Assembly: GCA_964483695.1 (NCBI GenBank)
Contig: CAZACZ010000002.1
Span: 62,001 to 126,000 of the forward strand
Source: CAZACZ01 sp964483695
GTDB taxonomy: Bacteria; Deinococcota; Deinococci; Deinococcales; Trueperaceae
Direction: 5' to 3'
Length of the DNA: 64,000 nucleotides
Below are positions 50,635 through 59,004 of this stretch, one piece after another; the stretch's first letter is position 1; each line of letters begins with the position of its first letter. The position numbers and the translations under genes are program-made. The notes below the pieces were generated by a model. It did no database searches. It was not told the origin of the DNA and saw only the letters and a program-made list of their open reading frames with translations.

Positions 50635-51467
50635 GCCGCCTCGTGCGTCGGCTGCTGCGCCACCGCCTGGTCCTGTTCGGCGGCGCCATCGTGATCCTGT
50701 TCGCGGTCGTGGCCGCCGTCGGCGCGCGTTTGGCGCCCTACGATCCGAACGCCATGGACTTCACCGCGCGCTTCGCGGGCCCCTCGACCGGGCACCCGTT
50801 CGGCACCGACGAGTTCGGGCGCGACCTCTTCTCGCGCGTGCTCCACGGCGCGGCGGTGTCGTTCCGGGTGGCGTTCATCGCGGTCGGTATCTCGGCCAGC
50901 GTCGGGGTGATCCTCGGCATGCTTGCGGGCTACCTCGGGCGTTGGCTGGACGAGCTGATCATGCGCACCATGGACGTGCTGTTCGCCTTCCCGGCGGTGC
51001 TTCTCGCCATCACCGTGATGGCCATCCTGGGGCGAGGCGTGGGCAACGCCATGATCGCCATCGCGATCGTCTACGTCCCGATCTTCGCGCGCGTCACGCG
51101 CGGCGCGGTGATCTCGCTGCGCGGTCGCGAGTTCGTCACCGCCGCCCGCGCCCTCGGCGAAGGGAACGCGCGCATCATGCTGCGCCACATCCTGCCGAAC
51201 GCGCTGGGACCGGTCATCGTGCAGACCTCCCTGAGCCTCGCCTTCGCCATCCTGGCCGAAGCCGCGCTCAGCTTCTTCGGCTTGGGCACGCAGCCGCCGC
51301 AGCCGAGTTGGGGACGGATGCTGTCCGAGGGCAGGGCGTTCCTGCAACAGGCGTGGTGGATGGGCGTCTTCCCTGGCCTGGCGATCATGGTCACGGTGCT
51401 CGGCTTCAACCTGCTCGGCGACGGCCTGCGCGACGTGCTCGACCCGCGCGCGCAGCGCAGCGCCTGA
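50631..51467 (+). CDS. dppC: peptide-type ABC permease (DppC-like)
   Basis: A 278-residue permease with GTDEFGRDLFSRVLHGA near the N-terminus, the EAA-like loop FVTAARALGEGNARIMLRHILPN and the closing PGLAIMVTVLGFNLLGDGLRDVLDP. It pairs with the DppB-like subunit. No DppD/DppF-type ATPase genes follow; the next gene is an unrelated membrane enzyme, so the ATPases must be encoded elsewhere. Confidence 0.93.
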   Translation: MSRLVRRLLRHRLVLFGGAIVILFAVVAAVGARLAPYDPNAMDFTARFAGPSTGHPFGTDEFGRDLFSRVLHGAAVSFRVAFIAVGISASVGVILGMLAGYLGRWLDELIMRTMDVLFAFPAVLLAITVMAILGRGVGNAMIAIAIVYVPIFARVTRGAVISLRGREFVTAARALGEGNARIMLRHILPNALGPVIVQTSLSLAFAILAEAALSFFGLGTQPPQPSWGRMLSEGRAFLQQAWWMGVFPGLAIMVTVLGFNLLGDGLRDVLDPRAQRSA

Positions 51468-51483
51468 TCGGGCCCCGAGCACC

Positions 51484-53742
51484 ATGAGCTACGTCGCCGC
51501 CTTCGCCCTGGCGTTCGGCAGCCTGTCGTTCGAGGTCGCGCTCACGCGCCTTGCCTCGCTGCTCTACTTCAGCCCGTTCGTCTACGTGCTGCTGTCGGTG
51601 GCGGTGCTCGGCGCAGGCCTCGGCGCCGCGGTCGCCGCCGCCTGGCCCGCCAGCCGCACGCTGCACGCCGCCGCCGCCTCGGCGGCGCTGGCGGCGCTAT
51701 CCGCCCTGGCCGTGACGGGCGCCGTCACCGTGCTCGCTTCGGCCCCCGCCCGCGGCCTGGCGATGGCGCTGCTGGCGCTGCCCTTCGCCTTCACCGGGCA
51801 CGCGCTGGCGACGCTCTTCGCGCTCCGTGCGAGCGACGCTCCGCGCCTGTACTTCGGCGATCTGCTCGGCGCCGGAACCGGGGCACTGGCGGTGGTGCCG
51901 ATCGCGAACGCCGGCGGCCCGTACCTGGCGATCGCGCTGGCGGCCCTGGTCCTCGCCGGAGCGTCGGCGGGGCTGACCGTGGCGGCGGGCAAGGCGCGGG
52001 CCCGGCCGGCGGCGCCATGGCTGGCGGGGGCGTCGCTGCTGGCGGCGGCGGCGGCGACCTTCGTGGCGAGCCTCGGGGTGGCCGAACCGCGGCTCGCCGC
52101 GCTCGACGCGCCCAAGCCGCTCACGCTGGCGCTGCAGGGCGGCGACCAGCCGCTCGCCCGGCGCTGGGACGCCCTCGGGCGCACCGACGTGGTGCGCCGC
52201 GCCGACGACGGGGTGCACGTGCTGTACCTCGATGGCGGGGCCGGCTCGGTGATCCCGGAAGCCGCCCGGCCGGAGATCGCCGCCTCGGACGCAGCAGCGT
52301 TCCCGTTCTCGGCGTTGACGCCCCGTTCGGTGTTGGTGATCGGCCCCGGCGGCGGTCTCGACGTCGCCCTCGCCCGCGCCTCGGGCGCCGACACCATCGT
52401 GGCGGTGGAACTCAACCGCGCCGCCGTGGCGCTCGTCGACGACCTCGCGTACCTCACCGGCGACGTCTACGGCGCCGGCGTCGAGGTCCTCGTCGACGAC
52501 GGCCGCGCGCTGCTGGAGCGCGAGCGCCGCCGCTTCGACCTGATCCTGATGGCCCACGTTGTTACCGACAGCGCCGAAGCGCGCAGCATGGCGCTCGCCG
52601 AGAACGGCCTGTACACCCTCGAGGCGTTCGACGTCATGCTCGAGCGGCTCGCGCCCGGCGGCGCGATCGCCGTGAAGCTCTACGACGAACTCACCCTCAC
52701 CCGTGCGCTGCTCACCGCCACGCAGGCGCTGGCGCGGCGCGGCATGGCGGAGTCGGAGGCCGCCCGCCACCTCCTCGCCGTGCTCGACACGCGTCCGCCG
52801 AGTCCGGTGCCGCTCCTCCTGGTGTTCGACCGGGCGCTCGACCGTGCCCGCGCGGTCGAGTTGGCGCGCGCCGCCGAAGCGCGGCGCCTCGCGCTGCTGT
52901 TCGTGCCGGACCTGCTGGCCGGTCCGCCGCTCGACGCGCTGCTGGACGGCGACACCAGCGTGAGCGCCATCGCCGCGGCCGCCACGGGCGTCGACCTGGC
53001 GCCCACCACCGACGCCCGACCGTACTTCTTCGACTTCGAGCCCGGCCTGCCGCGTGCGGTGCGGCCGTTGGGGTGGACGATGCTGGCCCTGGTCGTGCTC
53101 ACCTTCGCCGCCCTGGCGCTGCGCCCACCGCCTCGCGCCGCGCTGCCACCGCGCGCCGGGCCGGTCCTCGCGGCGCTCCTTGGCGTGGCGTTCATGACGG
53201 TCGAGATCGCCGCGTTGCACGCCACGCGCCTGGCCATCGGCCACCCCACCGTGGCCATCGCCGTGACGCTGGCGGCGCTCCTGGTGGGCGCAGGCCTCGG
53301 GTCCGGCTGGGTAGGTGACCGCGTAGCCGCTGCCCCGCAGCCGTCGCTGCGCGCCGCGGCAGCGGCCGCGTTCGGCGCCGCGCTGCTCGCGACCGCCTGG
53401 TGGTTGGCGTACCCCACGCTGGCCAGCGCCGTCGCGCCGGCGCCCACCGGGACGAGGGCGGCCTTGGTGGCGCTGTCGCTGGCGCCGCCCGCGCTCCTGA
53501 TGGGCATGCCGTTCCCGTTGGCGCTTCGCGTCCTCGGCGCCGACACGGCCGTCGCCACCGCGTGGGCGGTGAACGGGCTGGCCAGCGTGGTCGCGGCGGT
53601 AGCGGCCACGGCCGTCTCGTTCACCTGGGGCGCGCCCGCGGTGCTCGGCGTCGGCGTCGGCTGCTACGTGCTGGCGGCCGGATACCTGGTGCTGGTGCAC
53701 CGTTCCGCCGCCGACGCCACGGTCGGGCCCTCACGATTGTGA
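51484..53742 (+). CDS. membrane-embedded spermidine-synthase-fold protein
   Basis: A 752-residue protein with an N-terminal membrane block (about 1-190, some six helices, beginning ALAFGSLSFEVALTRLASL). The soluble Rossmann-like SpeE/methyltransferase domain (about 230-480) contains VLVIGPGGGLDVALARASGADTIVAVELN (abridged; the GPGGG loop and acidic E are the SAM/decarboxy-SAM-type site) and VLVDDGRALLE. The C-terminal membrane block (about 525-750) has some seven helices. The catalytic Asp position of spermidine synthases (D in the DxYD-like step) is MAHVVTDSAEA here, so aminopropyl transfer is not assured. It lies 16 nt after dppC and may belong to that operon. Function unknown. Confidence 0.72.
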   Translation: MSYVAAFALAFGSLSFEVALTRLASLLYFSPFVYVLLSVAVLGAGLGAAVAAAWPASRTLHAAAASAALAALSALAVTGAVTVLASAPARGLAMALLALPFAFTGHALATLFALRASDAPRLYFGDLLGAGTGALAVVPIANAGGPYLAIALAALVLAGASAGLTVAAGKARARPAAPWLAGASLLAAAAATFVASLGVAEPRLAALDAPKPLTLALQGGDQPLARRWDALGRTDVVRRADDGVHVLYLDGGAGSVIPEAARPEIAASDAAAFPFSALTPRSVLVIGPGGGLDVALARASGADTIVAVELNRAAVALVDDLAYLTGDVYGAGVEVLVDDGRALLERERRRFDLILMAHVVTDSAEARSMALAENGLYTLEAFDVMLERLAPGGAIAVKLYDELTLTRALLTATQALARRGMAESEAARHLLAVLDTRPPSPVPLLLVFDRALDRARAVELARAAEARRLALLFVPDLLAGPPLDALLDGDTSVSAIAAAATGVDLAPTTDARPYFFDFEPGLPRAVRPLGWTMLALVVLTFAALALRPPPRAALPPRAGPVLAALLGVAFMTVEIAALHATRLAIGHPTVAIAVTLAALLVGAGLGSGWVGDRVAAAPQPSLRAAAAAAFGAALLATAWWLAYPTLASAVAPAPTGTRAALVALSLAPPALLMGMPFPLALRVLGADTAVATAWAVNGLASVVAAVAATAVSFTWGAPAVLGVGVGCYVLAAGYLVLVHRSAADATVGPSRL

Positions 53743-53847
53743 GAATCCCCACATGATAGGCTTGGCTTCGCATCGGCGCCGCGCTGCCCCGGGTGGTCCG
53801 GGCCACGCGCGCACCGGAAGCACGACCCACCCCAGGAGGACGATTCC

Positions 53848-54726
53848 GTGAAGCGACTGCTCACCACCGTCATCGCGACCGTGCTAGCGGCGACCCTGTT
53901 CGTCGGCTTCGCTCAGCAAGGCGACATCCCCGATCGTCTCGTGCTCGGCATGGTGCCCAGCCGTGAAGCCGACGTCATCGTCGACAGCCTGGACCCGATC
54001 GCCGCCATGCTCTCCGAGCGTCTACTGATCCCCGTCGACACCTTCGTGAGCACCAACTTCGTAGGCCTGGTCGAAGCCGTGGGCACCGGCCGTGTCGACA
54101 TCGGCCTGTTCGGACCCGCGGCGTTGGTGCAGGCGATGGACCAGTACGGCGCCGAGGTGATCCTGGCATCGGTGCGCCGCGGCTCCACCACCTACCGCTC
54201 GCAGTTCAACATCCGCTGCGACTCGGGCATCACCAGCTTCGAGGACCTGCGCGGCAAGACCATCGCGTTCGTCGACCCCGGCTCGGCCTCGGGCTACCAG
54301 TTCCCCTACGTCACGCTCAAGAACACCTACGGCATCGACCCCGACACCGAGATGACCTCGATCTTCGCCGGCTCCCACGACGCCGCCGCGCTGGCGGTCT
54401 ACAACGGGGACGTCGACGTCGCTGTCACCTTCGGCGGCTCGCCCGGCTCCGACGGTCGCGAGACCATCGAAGGCGAGTACCCGGACGTCAAGGACGTCGT
54501 CTGCATCCTCGGCTACTCCGACGACATCCCCAACGACGGTGCCGTGGTGCGTGCTGGTCTCGACCCGCAACTCAAGGAGCAGATCGCCCAGGCGCTCATC
54601 GACATCGCCAACACCGAAGAGGGCAAGGCGCTGACCGAGGCGCTGTTCAACGTGACCGAGTTCGCCCGCATCGACGCGTCGGCCTACGACGTGGTGCGCG
54701 AGGTCTCGAAGGCGTTCCAGCGCTGA
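53848..54726 (+). CDS. phnD: phosphonate/phosphite-type ABC substrate-binding protein
   Basis: A 292-residue periplasmic protein: signal peptide ending FVGFAQQG, core VLGMVPSREADVIVDSLDPIAAML and the conserved FVDPGSASGYQFPYVTLK, where Ser residues bind the phosphonate or phosphite group in PhnD/PtxB proteins. GTG start at 53848 behind CAGGAGGA. The operon order D-C-E-E supports the assignment. No C-P lyase or phosphite dehydrogenase genes are in the window, so the ligand (phosphonate, phosphite, hypophosphite or other) is open. Confidence 0.88.
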   Translation: MKRLLTTVIATVLAATLFVGFAQQGDIPDRLVLGMVPSREADVIVDSLDPIAAMLSERLLIPVDTFVSTNFVGLVEAVGTGRVDIGLFGPAALVQAMDQYGAEVILASVRRGSTTYRSQFNIRCDSGITSFEDLRGKTIAFVDPGSASGYQFPYVTLKNTYGIDPDTEMTSIFAGSHDAAALAVYNGDVDVAVTFGGSPGSDGRETIEGEYPDVKDVVCILGYSDDIPNDGAVVRAGLDPQLKEQIAQALIDIANTEEGKALTEALFNVTEFARIDASAYDVVREVSKAFQR

Positions 54727-54734
54727 ACGCCGAC

Positions 54735-54805
54735 GGTGTCCGGCCGCGTCCTGGCCGGCCACCGATGTGCAGCCGCGGCGGCGAAGGGATTCCCTTCGCC
54801 GCCGC
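54735..54805 (+). terminator. tandem hairpins after phnD
   Basis: The first hairpin is GGTG-T-CCGGCC with its complement ending at 54763 (one mismatch). The second has a perfect 14-bp stem GCGGCGGCGAAGGG (54775-54788) with 54792-54805 and a 3-nt loop, followed by the T-rich GTTCCTTGT. It lies between the binding-protein gene and the ATPase gene, and is the most terminator-like of the three such elements in this window. Confidence 0.7.
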
Positions 54806-54829
54806 GTTCCTTGTACGCTGGCAGCCATC

Positions 54830-55603
54830 GTGTCGCACATCCGCTTCGAAGACGTCGAGGTCACCTACCCCACCGGCCTGAAGGCGCTCAAGGGCGTGAC
54901 GCTCGACATCCCGCGGGGTCAGTTCGTGGTGGTGGTCGGGCTCTCGGGCGCCGGCAAGTCCACGCTCATCCGCACCGTCAACAACCTGGTGGTGCCCTCC
55001 AAGGGCACCGTCACGGTCGACGGCAGTGACGTCACCCACGCGCGCGGCGGCAAGCTCCGGGCGTTGCGCTCGGACATCGGGATGATCTTCCAGACCTTCA
55101 ACCTGGTCAAGCGCTCGAGCGTGCTACGCAACGTGCTGGCCGGGCGCCTCGGCAAGCTCCCGGCGTGGCGTGGGGTGATGGGGGTCTTCCCGCAGCCTGA
55201 CGTGGCGCTGGCGCACGACTGCCTGGCGCGCGTGGGCATCCCCGAGAAGGCGTTCGTGCGCGCCGACGCGCTCTCCGGTGGGCAACAGCAGCGGGTGGGC
55301 ATCGCCCGCGCCCTGGCGCAGCGCCCGTCGGTGATGCTGGCCGACGAGCCCGTCGCCAGCCTCGACCCACCCACCTCGCACGCCGTGCTCCGCGACCTGA
55401 AGCGCATCGCGCGCGAGGACGGCATCACCACCATCGTCAACCTGCACTTCATCGACATGGCGCGCGAGTACGCCGACCGCATCGTCGGCATGCGCGACGG
55501 ACTGGTGGTGTTCGACGGCACCCCGGACGAGGCCACCGACACCGTGTTCGAAGAGATCTACGGACGCCCCATCGACCGCGAGAAGGACGTCCGCGGTGCC
55601 TGA
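54830..55603 (+). CDS. phnC: phosphonate-type ABC ATPase
   Basis: A 257-residue ATPase with Walker A GLSGAGKSTLI, Q-loop IFQTFNLVKRSSVLRNVLAGRLG (typical of PhnC), signature LSGGQQQRVGIARAL, Walker B VMLADEPVASLDP and H-loop NLHFID. The GTG at 54830 gives the natural start VSHIRFEDVEV, though it lacks a good ribosome site and lies 24 nt after a strong hairpin. It overlaps the next permease gene by 8 nt. Confidence 0.92.
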   Translation: MSHIRFEDVEVTYPTGLKALKGVTLDIPRGQFVVVVGLSGAGKSTLIRTVNNLVVPSKGTVTVDGSDVTHARGGKLRALRSDIGMIFQTFNLVKRSSVLRNVLAGRLGKLPAWRGVMGVFPQPDVALAHDCLARVGIPEKAFVRADALSGGQQQRVGIARALAQRPSVMLADEPVASLDPPTSHAVLRDLKRIAREDGITTIVNLHFIDMAREYADRIVGMRDGLVVFDGTPDEATDTVFEEIYGRPIDREKDVRGA

Positions 55604-56399
55604 GCTGCCGCCTGGGGCCGGCGGTACGGTCCCGCGTCCACCGGCCGCCAACCGCCTTCGCACCATCGGTACGGCGGCGGTGGTGCTGGCGCTGTTCTTC
55701 GTCTCGTTCCGCCAGACCGACTTCGACCTCTTCGCCCTGTTCACCGGTTCGTCGGACTTCTTCCGCTTCTTCGGCCGCCTGATCCCCGACTGGTCGGCGC
55801 TGCCCCAGATCTGGCAGCCGCTGATCGAGACCATCCAGATCGCCTACGTGAGCACCATCCTCGGCACGTGCATCGCGCTGCCGTTGATCTTCCTGGCCTC
55901 GGCCAACACCGCCATCGACCCGGTCACGAAGTGGATCGCGCGGTCCTTGCTGACGGTGCTGCGCAGCATCCCCGACCTGCTCTGGGCGGGGCTGTTCGTG
56001 CCCATCCTGGGTTTGGGCGCGTTGCCGGGCGTGGTAGCGCTGACGTTCTTCACCGTCGGCGTGCTGGCCAAGCTCGGCTCCGAGACGGTCGAGGCGGTCG
56101 ACCCCGGCCCGCTCGAGGCGCTGCGCGCCACCGGTGCCGGCCGCAACCGCACCATCGTGTTCGCGGTCGTGCCTCAGGTGGCGGCCACCATGACCTCGTA
56201 CGTCCTCTACTCGTTCGAGATCAACGTACGCGCCTCGGTGGTGATCGGGTTCGTGGGCGCGGGCGGCATCGGGCAGTTGCTGCTGCGCTACCTCAACTTC
56301 TTCGACTACCCGGGCGTCGCCACCCTCATCGTGGTGATCTTCGCCGTGGTGCTGCTCATCGACGGGCTCAGCGTGTGGGCCCGCTCGAGGCTGATCTGA
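55596..56399 (+). CDS. phnE: phosphonate-type ABC permease, first PhnE
   Basis: A 267-residue permease starting at a GTG that overlaps phnC by 8 nt. The PhnE coupling segment ETVEAVDPGPLEALRATGAGRNRTIVFAVVPQV (abridged) and VRASVVIGFVGAGGIGQLL are family hallmarks. About six helices. Forms a heterodimer with the second PhnE. Confidence 0.92.
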   Translation: MPELPPGAGGTVPRPPAANRLRTIGTAAVVLALFFVSFRQTDFDLFALFTGSSDFFRFFGRLIPDWSALPQIWQPLIETIQIAYVSTILGTCIALPLIFLASANTAIDPVTKWIARSLLTVLRSIPDLLWAGLFVPILGLGALPGVVALTFFTVGVLAKLGSETVEAVDPGPLEALRATGAGRNRTIVFAVVPQVAATMTSYVLYSFEINVRASVVIGFVGAGGIGQLLLRYLNFFDYPGVATLIVVIFAVVLLIDGLSVWARSRLI

Positions 56400-56406
56400 G
56401 GCCGCC

Positions 56407-57216
56407 GTGGTGAGCGCCCCCTCTTCCCTCCCCCGTCCGCCGGCGAACGTCCGCCGCAACCGCACCTTGATCCTCGCGGGCGGTACTGCGCTGGTGGCGC
56501 TGTTCGTGCTCGCCATCGTCACCATGGACTTGCCGACGTGGCGGCGGGTGTCGACGGGTCTGCAGCGCAACCTGCTCCCGCTGCTGCGCGGTCTGCTCAA
56601 CCCCGATGGCGAGGTCTTCACCCTGGCCTGGACGTCGATGCTGGAGACGTTCTTCATGGCCGTGCTCGGCACGCTGCTGGGCGGCGTCCTGGCCTTCCCG
56701 TTGTCGTTCTTGGCGTCGCGCAACCTCCTCGGCGGCGCGGCCCGCGCGGCACCTGGCAAATGGCTCCTGGTGGCGGTGCGCACCTTCCCCGAGATCCTGC
56801 TGGCGATCATCTTCGTCGCCGCCGCGGGACCTGGCCCCACCGCCGGCATCATGGCGATGGGCATCCACTCCATCGGCTACCTCGGCAAGATCTTCTCCGA
56901 CGTCATCGAAGGCATCGACCCCGGGCCGCCGGAGGCGATCCGCGCCAGCGGCGGCAACGCCGTGCAGGTGTTCGTCTTCGGCGTGGTGCCGCAGGTGCTG
57001 CCGGAGTTCCTCTCGAACCTGCTGTACCGCTTCGAGATCAACCTGCGCGCCGCGACCGTGTTGGGGTTGGTGGGTGCCGGCGGCATCGGGCTGCCGCTGC
57101 TGCAGCGCCTCAGCTTCCGTCGCTGGGACGAGGTCTCGATGTTCCTGATCGTGATCGTCGCCTTCATCATCGTGGTGGACGCCGTCAGCTCGCGCCTGCG
57201 CCGCACGCTGGTGTGA
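56407..57216 (+). CDS. phnE: phosphonate-type ABC permease, second PhnE
   Basis: A 269-residue permease with VIEGIDPGPPEAIRASGGNAVQVFVFGVVPQV and LRAATVLGLVGAGGIGLPLL (abridged), paralogous to the preceding gene. GTG start at 56407 (or the adjacent GTG at 56410), 7 nt after the previous stop. Duplicated phnE genes are common in phosphite/phosphonate importers. Confidence 0.92.
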   Translation: MVSAPSSLPRPPANVRRNRTLILAGGTALVALFVLAIVTMDLPTWRRVSTGLQRNLLPLLRGLLNPDGEVFTLAWTSMLETFFMAVLGTLLGGVLAFPLSFLASRNLLGGAARAAPGKWLLVAVRTFPEILLAIIFVAAAGPGPTAGIMAMGIHSIGYLGKIFSDVIEGIDPGPPEAIRASGGNAVQVFVFGVVPQVLPEFLSNLLYRFEINLRAATVLGLVGAGGIGLPLLQRLSFRRWDEVSMFLIVIVAFIIVVDAVSSRLRRTLV

Positions 57217-57241
57217 GGCGACGCGCTACGCTGGAAGGGCC

Positions 57242-57676
57242 ATGAGCAGCTACCCCGAACCCGACCGCACCCGGCTGATGGACGCCGCCGCCGAGGTCCT
57301 GCTGGCGGCGGTGGCCGCCGACCGCACCGGACCGATCGCCTACTTCCGCGAGATCATGGCGGCCGGCCGCTACCTCTACGACGCCCGCCGTACCTACCGC
57401 GACAACGCGCTCATCCAGGAGCTCTTCGCCCACACCGAGTCGCGCGAGGTCGAGGAGGGCGAGGTCACCCAGGAGAAGCTGCTCGCGCGCATCGACGAGG
57501 TGGGTCGCATCCTGCGCGACGACGACGAGGGGCGCGAGTTCAAGCGCTTCTTGGTCGAGTTGGCCGAGCGCGTGGTGCGCGCCTCCGGGCAGGGGTTGTT
57601 CGGGCGCCGCTTGTCGGAGCAGGAGACGCAGTTCCTCGACGAGTTGCGACGCCGATTGCGCTACGTCGAAGCCTAG
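57242..57676 (+). CDS. small charged helical protein, unknown
   Basis: A 144-residue, cytoplasmic-looking, strongly charged all-helical protein with no signal peptide or membrane segment. Codon use is like that of its neighbours, and it starts with ATG 25 nt after the second phnE, so it may be the last gene of the phn-type operon. The sequence RYLYDARRTYRDNALIQELF and the acidic stretch EVEEGEVTQEKLLARIDE stand out. No family recognised. Confidence 0.55.
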   Translation: MSSYPEPDRTRLMDAAAEVLLAAVAADRTGPIAYFREIMAAGRYLYDARRTYRDNALIQELFAHTESREVEEGEVTQEKLLARIDEVGRILRDDDEGREFKRFLVELAERVVRASGQGLFGRRLSEQETQFLDELRRRLRYVEA

Positions 57677-57689
57677 GACGGCTCGACCG

Positions 57690-58826
57690 TCACACCCGCG
57701 CCTTCCGGCTCAACCACACGACCGTGATGGCCAGCAGGGCCGCCAAGGTGGTGAGCGCCGTCGGCACCACCGAGGGCCCGCGCACGGTGACCGCCAGGCC
57801 GATCAGCGGCGCGGTCGTGACCGGCCCTAGGTTCGCCGCCGCTACCGCCACCGAGGTGATCTGCTCGGCGCGCCGCGGGAAGACCTCCGTCAGCCACGCC
57901 AATCCCGTGGGGAAGATCGGCGCCAGCGCCAGGCCGGTCGCCACGTACGCCCACGGCGCCAGCGGCGTCACGTGCGCCAGCGCCAGGCACACCACCGCCG
58001 CCGACGCCGCTGCCAGCACCATGTAGCGCGGACGGATGCGCGCGGAGACCGGCGTGGCAAGCAAGCGCCCGACGGTGATGGCACCCCAGTAGAGCGAGGT
58101 GTAGCGCGCCGCCGTGATCGCGCCGAAGGCCGGGGTGAGGTGCTCCGTCTCCCAGGACGTCACCCCCACCTCGGTGGCGACGTAGAGGAAGTACAGGACC
58201 ACGAACCCCGCCACCTGCGACCACACCAGCGGCAGCCCGCGCCCCTCGTCGGGCACCGGCGCCGGCGTCGGCAGCCTCAGCGTCCCTACCAGCACCATCA
58301 GCGCCACCCCGGCGAACACCAGGAACGCCGTTCCGAACCGAGGCGCGGCCGCCGCCACCACCAACGGCCCGATCACGGCACCGACACCGAAGGCGGCGTT
58401 CAGGAAGTTGAGTGCAGGCGCCGACCTGGGCGCGAAGGCGCGCGCCGCCAGCAGGTTGAAGCCGACGTCCACCAGGCCGAACCCGAAGCCGGCCACCACG
58501 GCGCTGGCCATCACCACCCACCAGGCCGGCGCGACCGCCACGCCCGTCAACCCCACCGCCAGCAGCGCCGCCCCCGCCAGCAGCACCGGCCGGTACCCGA
58601 AGCGGCGCAACAGCATGCCGGACAAGGCGATGGTCACGAACGAGCCGAGGAAGTGCGCGCTGACCACGGCGCTGACCTCCTCGAGCCCGATGCCGAAGCG
58701 CGCACGGAAGAGCGGGAACGAAGGGCCGTAGAGCGCGTGCATCCCGCCCGCCAACACGAAGGCGGCGGTGCCGACGGCGAGGACGGCAGGGCGCACGGTC
58801 GCGGCCGGGGAGCCCGGGGTCGCCAC
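57690..58826 (-). CDS. MFS transporter
   Basis: A 378-residue (from GTG 58826) major facilitator with twelve hydrophobic segments by pattern. GMLLRRFGYRPVLLAGA fits the loop 2-3 motif region (G-x3-R-R/D-G-x-R/K). GFGFGLVDVGFNLLAARAF and FLNAAFGVGAVIGPLV resemble sugar/FucP-like or BetT-like MFS groups. The start is uncertain: no clear ribosome site, and GTG/other codons up to 58913 are in frame, but the first helix begins soon after 58826. Convergent with the orphan gene and divergent from alaS. Substrate unknown. Confidence 0.8.
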   Translation of the reverse strand: MATPGSPAATVRPAVLAVGTAAFVLAGGMHALYGPSFPLFRARFGIGLEEVSAVVSAHFLGSFVTIALSGMLLRRFGYRPVLLAGAALLAVGLTGVAVAPAWWVVMASAVVAGFGFGLVDVGFNLLAARAFAPRSAPALNFLNAAFGVGAVIGPLVVAAAAPRFGTAFLVFAGVALMVLVGTLRLPTPAPVPDEGRGLPLVWSQVAGFVVLYFLYVATEVGVTSWETEHLTPAFGAITAARYTSLYWGAITVGRLLATPVSARIRPRYMVLAAASAAVVCLALAHVTPLAPWAYVATGLALAPIFPTGLAWLTEVFPRRAEQITSVAVAAANLGPVTTAPLIGLAVTVRGPSVVPTALTTLAALLAITVVWLSRKARV

Positions 58827-58969
58827 GTCAGGGAAGATACCGCGTCCCCGCGGCGGCGTCACGCCGCGCTCGCCGCGCCGCAGGCGCAAGGCGCGCTCGC
58901 CGACCGCGACCACGCCATGGCGGCCGGGCGTCTCGCCGCAACGATGCCGGGACCGACGCGCCCTGCCGG

Positions 58970-58975
58970 TATACT
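58970..58975 (+). promoter_or_regulatory. candidate -10 of alaS
   Basis: TATACT, five of six to the consensus, 29 nt before the alaS GTG and near a GGGAGGA ribosome site. No good -35 was seen at the expected distance. No T-box or other leader structure was recognised in the 178-nt gap. Confidence 0.4.
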
Positions 58976-59004
58976 GTCACCTCGGCATCCCCCGGGAGGA
59001 CACC

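Noticed and set aside
53731..53762. TCACGATTGTGA and a TTGTGA/TAGGCT pair as a promoter for phnD
   Set aside because: The dyad is imperfect and the hexamer spacing (14 nt) is too short; not a PhoB-box-like array either.
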